Shown here: positions 8,919-14,934 of the stretch, piece by piece
How positions within the stretch are numbered: position 1 is the first letter of the stretch
Layout of the letters: each line of letters begins with the position of its first letter
Source of the DNA: an uncultured Spongiibacteraceae bacterium
Lineage (GTDB): Bacteria; Pseudomonadota; Gammaproteobacteria; Pseudomonadales; CAMLJR01
Direction of reading: 5' to 3'
DNA: 54,495 nucleotides
NCBI GenBank assembly: GCA_946480345.1
Contig: CAMLJR010000003.1
Span: forward strand, 1 to 54,495
Translations under genes and position numbers: made by a program
The notes under the pieces: model-generated
Databases searched by the model: none
Told to the model about the DNA's origin: nothing
What the model saw: only the letters and a program-made list of their open reading frames with translations

Positions 8919-9341
8919 TTACTGCGCGTCGAGCTGAACGACTTCGTTCAAATGGCCTTCGGGATCGCGCACAAAAACGACACGGAGCTTGAACTCATCA
9001 ATGCGGCGAATTGGCTCGGGGATGCTGCCGCCCGCCGCTTTCGCACGCTCTACCAATGCTTCGATATTCGTTGTGGTGAAACCTTGGATTGATTCGTCGA
9101 CGATAGGGCCGGTCGAGTCGAGGTATTTGATCAACGTCAGCGAGCTGCCGCCGGGATACGTCGATTGATACGTGATTTCGTCGATCTTCCGTCCGAGCAT
9201 TGCATCCTGGTGGCGGTTGAACAGTACGAGGCCAAAGACCTCTTCGTAGAATCGGCCCATCGCCTCCAGATCGTGGACGAAAATCTTGCTGAAACCGTAG
9301 TGCGCGTCGCGAGTTGCGCCGAAAGGTCGAGCATCTGCCAT
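8919..9341 (-). CDS. VOC-family protein (glyoxalase/bleomycin-resistance/dioxygenase fold)
   Basis: A 140-residue protein with two betaalphabetabetabeta modules. An N-terminal FSKIFVHDLEAMGRFYEEVFG segment and a C-terminal VVFVRDPEGHLNEVVQ segment are the typical metal-binding strands of the vicinal oxygen chelate superfamily; His in the first and Glu in the last are candidate metal ligands. A GAGGGG ribosome site precedes the ATG. It is the first gene of the leftward BVMO operon and is divergent from a TetR gene. Possible roles are isomerisation or ring cleavage of an intermediate. VOC function cannot be assigned by sequence. Confidence 0.82.
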   Translation of the reverse strand: MADARPFGATRDAHYGFSKIFVHDLEAMGRFYEEVFGLVLFNRHQDAMLGRKIDEITYQSTYPGGSSLTLIKYLDSTGPIVDESIQGFTTTNIEALVERAKAAGGSIPEPIRRIDEFKLRVVFVRDPEGHLNEVVQLDAQ

Positions 9342-9452
9342 GTATTGCCCCTCATTAGAATTATTGAGACCGAAACCAGTTGCCTAGCGCGCCAAACATA
9401 TAATGGTGAACAGACGAGCCTGGCTTCCTGCATGGGGCCGATTATAATTGCG

Positions 9453-9478
9453 TTTTACTTAACGTCAATTCAGTAAAA
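9453..9478. promoter_or_regulatory. Candidate TetR operator (interrupted palindrome) between VOC operon and TetR gene
   Basis: TTTTACT at 9453-9459 is mirrored by AGTAAAA at 9472-9478. The 26-base element pairs at 9 of 13 positions. It ends 12 bases before the TetR start codon and lies in the only divergent gap of the BVMO operon. Size and position suit autorepression together with operon control. It is a prediction. Confidence 0.5.
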
Positions 9479-9490
9479 ATAGAGAACTCG

Positions 9491-10120
9491 ATGAACGCTG
9501 AAATAAAAACGCGGCGCGGCAGGCCTACCGGCGAAGGCGATCGGGGCGCTGCCACTCGGGCGGCGATTCTCGATGCGGCTGAGCGGCGCTTTGCCGATGA
9601 GGGATTCGATACGGCGCGCTTGCAGGATATTGCTGCGGATGTCGGCAAAACCGCGCCGGCTATCGCCCATTTCTTCAAAGACAAGGTGTCGCTGTATGGG
9701 GAAGTGATCAGGCGGCTGTCGAGCGATTGGGACGGCTTCGTCGAAAAAAATGCGCCTTCTGTCGGATCGGGGGGCGTGAATCAGGTGATGATGCGGATCG
9801 AATATTTCATCCGTTTTGCCAGGATTCGTCCGGCACTACTCGGCTTCATTTTGCGCGACATGGCGGAGGGTCGTTTGCATCCGCTGAGCGATATCAGCTG
9901 GACGCATATGTCGGGCAAATCGACAAAATTACTCGACGAGGCTGTGCTGGAAGACGGTATTCCACCGAGCGGCGATGCGGTCAGCAACATAACCGCCGGG
10001 CCCAGCCTGTTTTTTTTGCTTCGCACGGCAAATGTTTCTGAAGCGGAGTTCGAGGCAGCGTTGCAGGTTCATCTGGATACTGTGCGTCGCGCGCTTAGTG
10101 CGATTCTTACGCGCAGCTAG
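9491..10120 (+). CDS. TetR/AcrR-family transcriptional regulator
   Basis: A 209-residue protein with a basic N-terminal tail (TRRGRPTGEGDRG) and a TetR helix-turn-helix (AATRAAILDAAERRFADEG, then LQDIAADVGKTAPAIAHFFKDK; about residues 20-65). The C-terminal half is helical and would bind the ligand. It is divergent from the VOC-BVMO operon with a palindrome just upstream of its start, so autoregulation and repression of that operon are likely. It converges on the SDR gene at 10151 with a gap of 30 bases and no clear terminator. Confidence 0.88.
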   Translation: MNAEIKTRRGRPTGEGDRGAATRAAILDAAERRFADEGFDTARLQDIAADVGKTAPAIAHFFKDKVSLYGEVIRRLSSDWDGFVEKNAPSVGSGGVNQVMMRIEYFIRFARIRPALLGFILRDMAEGRLHPLSDISWTHMSGKSTKLLDEAVLEDGIPPSGDAVSNITAGPSLFFLLRTANVSEAEFEAALQVHLDTVRRALSAILTRS

Positions 10121-10150
10121 TCCAAGCCATCACGAGAAAGATAAAGGTAA

Positions 10151-10930
10151 TTACTGCTCTGCCGAGTTCGGTAGATGCGTCACTAAACCACCGTCGATCT
10201 GAATCGTTTGTCCGGTGATGTAGCCCGCTGCATCCGACGCGAGAAACGCGACCATTTCACCGATATCTTCGGGCTTGCCGAGGCGCGGCGTTAACGTGTG
10301 TTTTTGAAATGCATCGATCATCGGCTGCGGCATGAATTTCTCAACTGCCGGCGTCATGATCACGCCGGGCGCAATGGCGTTACAGCGAATATTCTTGTCG
10401 CCGAATTGCGTCGCGACATATTTCGTCAGCGACATCACGCCCGTTTTAGCAACGCCATAGGCAGTGTTGGTCATATCACCGCCCACCCCCGACAGCGAGG
10501 CCGTGTTGATAATCGAACCGCCGCCGCTCTCCAGCATTAACGGAATACCAAATTTGCAGCCCATCACGACGCTTTTCAAACAGATCGCAAACGTGCGGTC
10601 CCAGGTGTCGAGATCGAGATCGACCACATTGAGATCCTTGGTCACGTCGGTAGCACCAACGTTGTTGTGAAGGATGTGCAGCGCACCGAATTTCGTTTTC
10701 GTTAATTCGATCAACGCACGCACCGAATCCACATTCGTCGCATCGAGCATTGTCGCTATTGCTCTACCGCCGGCCGCATTGATTTCATCAGCGGCGCTTT
10801 GCGCGCCGGCTTCATTGAAATCGGCAACGACCACGGCTGCACCTTCGCGGGCAAGAATTTTGACCGTTGCCAGCCCAATACCGGAAGCCGCGCCCGTCAC
10901 GATTGCAATTTTGTTGGCTAAACGTCCCAT
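10151..10930 (-). CDS. SDR-family oxidoreductase (third gene of hydrolase-OYE-SDR run)
   Basis: A 259-residue SDR: TGAASGIG at residues 12-19, NNVG at 89-92, Ser145, Tyr158-x3-Lys162. The usual catalytic Asn position reads I-C-L-K, so it appears replaced. An AGGA ribosome site lies nine bases before the ATG. It lies 53 bases downstream of the Old Yellow Enzyme gene and is probably transcribed with it and the hydrolase. A hydroxy/keto interconversion on a cyclic compound is likely; the substrate is unknown. Confidence 0.87.
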   Translation of the reverse strand: MGRLANKIAIVTGAASGIGLATVKILAREGAAVVVADFNEAGAQSAADEINAAGGRAIATMLDATNVDSVRALIELTKTKFGALHILHNNVGATDVTKDLNVVDLDLDTWDRTFAICLKSVVMGCKFGIPLMLESGGGSIINTASLSGVGGDMTNTAYGVAKTGVMSLTKYVATQFGDKNIRCNAIAPGVIMTPAVEKFMPQPMIDAFQKHTLTPRLGKPEDIGEMVAFLASDAAGYITGQTIQIDGGLVTHLPNSAEQ

Positions 10931-10983
10931 GACGGTTTCCTCGCACGACCTGCATTACGGTTATCGAACAAAAACAACGGACT

Positions 10984-12045
10984 TTAAGGCAAAAATGGAT
11001 AATCGGTATAACCCTTCGGTCCGGGTGTGTACATCGTATTGCGATCGGGTTGCGCAAGTTCGGCGCCACGCCGAAAGCGCTCGACCAGATCAGGATTGCT
11101 GATATAAAAACGCCCGAACGATGCGGCGGCGGCAATTCCATTTTCGATATAACGCTGCGCGGATTCGAGCGTAAGACTTTCGTTGATAATCATTGCGCCG
11201 CGATAGTTCTGTTGCGCGAGTTGCAAACCATCGACGGGTAATGCCGGCACGTAAATCAAATGCAGATACGCGAGATTCAATGGCGTTGCAGCCTGCAATA
11301 ATGCAGCGAAGGTTTCGCCGGGATTATCGTCGTGCAAATCATTGAATGGATTGCCCGGACAGATGCGAAAACCGACGCGACCAGCACCCGCTTCGGCAGC
11401 CATCGCCTGCAACGCTTCAATCACGAAACGAATGCGATTCTGCGCGGAGCCGCCGTATTGATCAGTGCGTTGATTGGTGCCAGTCGATAGAAATTGCGCC
11501 GGCAGATAACCGCTGGTGCAATGCAATTCCACTCCATCAAAACCCGCTTCAAGTGCATTGCGCGTCGCCTGCCGATACTCATCAATCACGCCCGCAATTT
11601 CATCGGTGCGCAGCGCGCGCGGCATATCGAAATCCTGCGTGCCTGCTTGTTCGGTAAAAATTTGTCCTTTCGCGCGAATCGCCGACGGCGCGACGGTTTC
11701 CGCATCGGCGTCTTTATTCAAATGATTCGCAACGCGGCCGACGTGCATGAGTTGCACGACAATTTTCGCGCCTTCGGCGTGCACGGCGTCGGTCACTGCG
11801 CGCCAACCGGCGATCTGCTCCGGCGTGTGAATGCCCGGTGTACGACAATAGCCTTTGCCATGTTTGCTCGGTTGCGTGCCTTCGGTAATGACCAGTCCGG
11901 CGTTTGCGCGTTGCCGATAATATTCAACGTGCAATTCGGTCGGCACATCGCCGGCGCCAGCGCGGCTGCGTGTCATCGGTGCCATCACAATGCGATTGCG
12001 CAGCTCAAGTTCGCCGAGCTGTACCGAATCAAATAACGTGGTCAT
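10984..12045 (-). CDS. Old Yellow Enzyme family alkene reductase (NADH:flavin oxidoreductase) with unusual active-site motif
   Basis: A 353-residue TIM-barrel FMN enzyme. It has N-terminal NRIVMAPMTRSRA (about residues 17-29), QLMHVGR (about 98-104), the H-x5-Y motif HCTSGY at 175-180 and NQRTDQYGGS (about 191-200). It ends close to the length of NemA/PETN reductase. His175 and Tyr180 match the substrate-binding His and proton-donating Tyr of the family. The second donor position (Asn194 in OYE1, His184 in PETN reductase) is Ser178 here. The enzyme should reduce an alpha,beta-unsaturated ketone, the chemical reverse of a KstD-type desaturation. It is middle gene of a leftward hydrolase-OYE-SDR run and has a GAGG ribosome site. 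Confidence 0.92.
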   Translation of the reverse strand: MTTLFDSVQLGELELRNRIVMAPMTRSRAGAGDVPTELHVEYYRQRANAGLVITEGTQPSKHGKGYCRTPGIHTPEQIAGWRAVTDAVHAEGAKIVVQLMHVGRVANHLNKDADAETVAPSAIRAKGQIFTEQAGTQDFDMPRALRTDEIAGVIDEYRQATRNALEAGFDGVELHCTSGYLPAQFLSTGTNQRTDQYGGSAQNRIRFVIEALQAMAAEAGAGRVGFRICPGNPFNDLHDDNPGETFAALLQAATPLNLAYLHLIYVPALPVDGLQLAQQNYRGAMIINESLTLESAQRYIENGIAAAASFGRFYISNPDLVERFRRGAELAQPDRNTMYTPGPKGYTDYPFLP

Positions 12046-12083
12046 TGCCTCTGCCTCAAAAAATCGATCAGCAATTGTGGGAT

Positions 12084-12122
12084 AAATTTCGTCCGCTCAA
12101 TAGATCCGAACGGACGAGATTT
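12084..12122. promoter_or_regulatory. Large inverted repeat upstream of the Old Yellow Enzyme gene
   Basis: AAATTTCGTCCG at 12084-12095 is mirrored by CGGACGAGATTT at 12111-12122, giving 12 pairs (one G-T) around a 15-base centre. It lies in the 91-base gap between the hydrolase stop and the OYE start. No T-run follows on either strand. It could be an operator for a flavoprotein or repressor switch, or an mRNA hairpin in the intercistronic space. Confidence 0.5.
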
Positions 12123-12136
12123 AAAGTACGAGCTTT

Positions 12137-13063
12137 TTATTTTTTCAGGAATTCAACGATCAGGTCTGTAGCCGGTTTCGATACCGAATCGAACAATCCC
12201 CAGAAACCATGAATCATTCCGTCGAAGCGACGCAACGTGACCGGGACACCGGCTTCGCGCAAACGCGCTGCGTAACGCTCGCCCTCATCGCGCAATGGAT
12301 CGTATTCGGCAGTGATAACAATTGCCGCCGGCAACCCGCTTAAATCTTTTGCGCGCAATGGCGATGCATAAGCGCTATCGGCATCGTTAACTGTACCGAG
12401 ATACAAATGCCAGAAGTGATCCATCGCCTGCGCTGTCAGCATGTAGCCTTCGGCATTTTCAACGTAGGAAGAATGCGGCGTTGCCTGCCCTTCGGCGAAA
12501 TGCTCGGTAACGGGATACACCAGCACTTGTTTATGTAACGCTGGGCCATTGCGATCGCGCGCCATCAATGCCACTACCGCGGCGAGATTGCCGCCCGCGC
12601 TGTCGCCCGCAACCGAAATGCGTTTTGCATCGATCTGCAATTGAGCGGCATTTTCCGCAACCCACTTCGTCGCGGCGTAACAATCTTCCGGTGCAGCAGG
12701 AAACGTATGCTCGGGAGCCAGTCGATAATCGACGGAAATAATTTTGTGACCGCTTGCATTCGCGAGATTGCGGCAAGTGAGTTCATGCATATCGAGATCG
12801 CCGAGCACGAAGCCGCCACCGTGAAAAAATACGATTACCGAAAACGGACCCTTCCCCGCCGGCGTATAAATGCGCACGGGAATTTCACCCGCAGGGCCCG
12901 GAATTTTTCGATTTTCGACCGATGCGATCGGCGGTAAATGTTCGGGAGGCAACTTCATCGATTCCGAGGCCGCACGAATCTGCACATAATTTTCTTTGAG
13001 ATTGAACAGCATGTGCGCAAATGGCGTTTCGAGTATTGCTTTGAGTTCGGGATGTAGAGCCAT
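12137..13063 (-). CDS. Alpha/beta hydrolase of the hormone-sensitive-lipase (HSL, family IV) type
   Basis: A 308-residue esterase with the oxyanion motif HGGG at residues 81-84 and the nucleophile elbow GDSAGG (Ser155). Asp255 in EYDPLRDEG and His285 in DGMIHGF complete the triad. Length and motif order are those of bacterial HSL carboxylesterases, which are cytoplasmic and lack a signal peptide, as here. In this setting it may hydrolyse the ester or lactone made by the BVMO. A GAGG ribosome site precedes the ATG. First gene of the leftward hydrolase-OYE-SDR run and divergent from the SDR at 13257. Confidence 0.9.
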   Translation of the reverse strand: MALHPELKAILETPFAHMLFNLKENYVQIRAASESMKLPPEHLPPIASVENRKIPGPAGEIPVRIYTPAGKGPFSVIVFFHGGGFVLGDLDMHELTCRNLANASGHKIISVDYRLAPEHTFPAAPEDCYAATKWVAENAAQLQIDAKRISVAGDSAGGNLAAVVALMARDRNGPALHKQVLVYPVTEHFAEGQATPHSSYVENAEGYMLTAQAMDHFWHLYLGTVNDADSAYASPLRAKDLSGLPAAIVITAEYDPLRDEGERYAARLREAGVPVTLRRFDGMIHGFWGLFDSVSKPATDLIVEFLKK

Positions 13064-13097
13064 TGGATTCCTCGCTTTACTACGATTGAGAGTTGCT

Positions 13098-13229
13098 ATG
13101 AGAGTTGTTATTGAAATTGTCGGCGATGATACGGCGTGCGGTGATGCGCATCAAACCGCGCTCAAAATAATCGAGGCTGGTATAGTTGCGCGCACCTTCG
13201 GTCAATCAATAATTCGATTATTCCGTTAA
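13098..13229 (+). CDS. Possible 43-residue small ORF in a divergent promoter region
   Basis: ATG at 13098 opens a 43-codon frame ending TAA at 13227-13229. The peptide starts MRVVIEIVGDD and continues with an amphipathic-looking AHQTALKIIEAGIVARTFG stretch. A GAGAG lies 5 bases before the ATG, and codon choice resembles neighbours. It occupies the gap between the hydrolase and the SDR at 13257, where promoters would be expected, and no family was recognised. It may be chance. Confidence 0.22.
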   Translation: MRVVIEIVGDDTACGDAHQTALKIIEAGIVARTFGQSIIRLFR

Positions 13230-13256
13230 ATCCACCTGAGAATTAGCGAGTCAGCG

Positions 13257-14006
13257 ATGAAACTTTCTTACGAAAATCGTGTTGCCATTGTTACCGGAGC
13301 CGGTTCCGGCATCGGCCGTGCCGCGTGTCTGCAACTGGCGCAGGAAGGCGCGAAAATCGCCGCTATCGATATCAATGCGGAACACGTCGAAAAAGTTGTA
13401 GCGGAAATCAATGCCGCTGGCGGTACAGCGCTGGCGCTTGCTTGCGATATCAGCAACGAAGAACAGGTCCAAGCCGCCGTCGCACGTACGGTCAGCGAAC
13501 TCGGCGCACCGTATGCGCTGTTCAATATCGCCGGCATCGTTAAATACAGCCGCGTCGAAAAACTCGACCTGGCCACCTTTAATCGAATCATGCAGGTCAA
13601 CCTGGTGGGTGCGTTTTTGATGTCGCAGGCAACGCTGCCGCATCTCGTGCAAACGCGCGGTGCAATCGTGAATCTGTCATCGATGGCCGGCAAACTCGGC
13701 ATGCCGTACGCAGTGGCTTATGCCGCATCAAAAGGCGCGCTGATTTCAATGACCACGTCGATGGCAAAAGAATTCTCCGATCGCGGTGTGCGCATCAACG
13801 CGATTGCGCCGAGCGGCGTGAAAACACCAATGGCGGCGGTGCCATTCCCTGAGGACGCTGCGCCGGAAGTAATTCGCCTGATTCCGTTCAGCCCGCTGGG
13901 TTTCTCGTCACCCGAGGAAATCGCGTCTGCGGCGTTGATGATTGCATCGCCCGAGGCCGGTGTTATGTCCGGCTCGGTCATCACGATCGATGGCGCCTCG
14001 ACTTAG
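13257..14006 (+). CDS. SDR-family oxidoreductase
   Basis: A 249-residue classical SDR with the complete tetrad visible: TGAGSGIG at residues 13-20, Asn115 (in QVNLVGAF), Ser142 and Tyr155-x3-Lys159. It is the only one of the four SDRs of this region in which the canonical Asn is present. It is transcribed rightward on its own and ends in a strong shared terminator before the convergent nfuA. Role: NAD(P)-dependent oxidation or reduction of a ring alcohol/ketone, most likely part of the same catabolic set; the substrate is unknown. Confidence 0.88.
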   Translation: MKLSYENRVAIVTGAGSGIGRAACLQLAQEGAKIAAIDINAEHVEKVVAEINAAGGTALALACDISNEEQVQAAVARTVSELGAPYALFNIAGIVKYSRVEKLDLATFNRIMQVNLVGAFLMSQATLPHLVQTRGAIVNLSSMAGKLGMPYAVAYAASKGALISMTTSMAKEFSDRGVRINAIAPSGVKTPMAAVPFPEDAAPEVIRLIPFSPLGFSSPEEIASAALMIASPEAGVMSGSVITIDGAST

Positions 14007-14021
14007 GAGTTTGCTAGCGAA

Positions 14022-14056
14022 AAATAAAAAGGGCGATCATTTGATCGCCCTTTTTA
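14022..14056. terminator. Bidirectional terminator between SDR gene and nfuA
   Basis: GGGCGATC at 14031 pairs with GATCGCCC ending at 14050 around a 4-base loop. It is flanked by an A-run on the left and a T-run on the right, so it works on both strands. It serves the converging SDR and nfuA genes. Confidence 0.9.
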
Positions 14057-14074
14057 TTGTCAGCTTTTACGCCG

Positions 14075-14677
14075 TTACATATAGGCTTGCGTCTTATCGG
14101 TGTGATCGGTGACATCGCGCACACCTTTCAACTGCGGAATCTGCTCCAGCAATGTTTTCTCGACGCCCTGCTTCAGCGTCACGTCCACCATGCCGCAACC
14201 CTGGCAGCCGCCGCCGAATTTCAACACCGCAACATCATCGGTGGTGATTTCGATCAGACTGACTTCACCGCCGTGCGCCGCCAGCGACGGGTTCACTTCG
14301 TTATACAGCAGATAGTTGACGCGATCTTCGAGCGGGCTTTCCTCGCCAACCTTCGGAAGTTTCGCGTTCGGCGCTTTGATCGTCAGCTGACCGCCCATCC
14401 GGTCCTTGGCGAAATCGACCAGTGCATCTTCAAGAAAGGGAATGCTGCGGCGCTCGAAATAGGCTTTGAACTTCGGATATTGCTCGACCAGGTCGTCGGG
14501 CTTCTCATCGTCGGAGCGGCAGTAGGCGATGCACGTTTCAGCCTTCGGCGTTCCCGGCTGGTTGATGAACATGCGCACACCGATCACTTCGGGGTCCTGC
14601 TTGGTCAGCAGTTCGGCGAGGTAATCCTGCGCTGCTTCGGTAATCGTGAGCTTTACGGTGTCGGTGCTGCTGGTCAT
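14075..14677 (-). CDS. nfuA: Fe-S cluster carrier/scaffold protein NfuA
   Basis: A 200-residue two-domain protein. The N-terminal part (residues ~5-100) is the degenerate A-type (IscA-like) domain. The C-terminal part is the Nfu domain, with Cys-x2-Cys in [15 protein letters not shown] near residue 155, which binds a [4Fe-4S] cluster at the dimer interface. The preceding [19 protein letters not shown] and the overall length match NfuA of E. coli and Pseudomonas. It matures Fe-S enzymes, especially under oxidative stress or iron limitation. The start at 14675-14677 (MTSSTD) fits the family; a longer frame to 14773 would add residues without family support. It is divergent from metH. Confidence 0.95.
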   Translation of the reverse strand: MTSSTDTVKLTITEAAQDYLAELLTKQDPEVIGVRMFINQPGTPKAETCIAYCRSDDEKPDDLVEQYPKFKAYFERRSIPFLEDALVDFAKDRMGGQLTIKAPNAKLPKVGEESPLEDRVNYLLYNEVNPSLAAHGGEVSLIEITTDDVAVLKFGGGCQGCGMVDVTLKQGVEKTLLEQIPQLKGVRDVTDHTDKTQAYM

Positions 14678-14818
14678 AACAATGAGTATCCGGAAAACGG
14701 TAAGGGTCGCGTGCGGGGCGCGCAGTATACTCGCGCGGTCTTTCGGAGCGGGAGTCTGCCGCGAACTTATCACATGCTATGCCCGACTTCCATACTCAGG
14801 TATTATCCCCGCCCGCCA

Positions 14819-14846
14819 ATCTATATCAAAAAACTTTGATATAGAT
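14819..14846. promoter_or_regulatory. Perfect 12-bp inverted repeat in the nfuA-metH divergent region
   Basis: ATCTATATCAAA at 14819-14830 and TTTGATATAGAT at 14835-14846 are perfectly complementary around an AAAC loop. No T-run follows, so a terminator is unlikely. It sits 89 bases before the metH start. It does not match the MetR consensus TGAA-N5-TTCA or the Met box AGACGTCT. It may be an operator or a leader hairpin. Confidence 0.6.
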
Positions 14847-14934
14847 TCTCAGCCGCCTATACTAGCGGGCCTTAGGACTAGTGAGCCTCGATAAAGCTCT
14901 CTATCACCCAGACCCAGACACATCCGGAGATTGA

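Noticed and set aside
14057..14839. 260-residue rightward frame across nfuA
   Set aside because: It is antisense to nfuA and runs over the terminator hairpin and the divergent promoter region; no coding features.
14678..14934. Cobalamin or SAM/SAH riboswitch upstream of metH
   Set aside because: No B12-box-like GCCACTG pattern or SAH-element core was found; only a simple inverted repeat is present.
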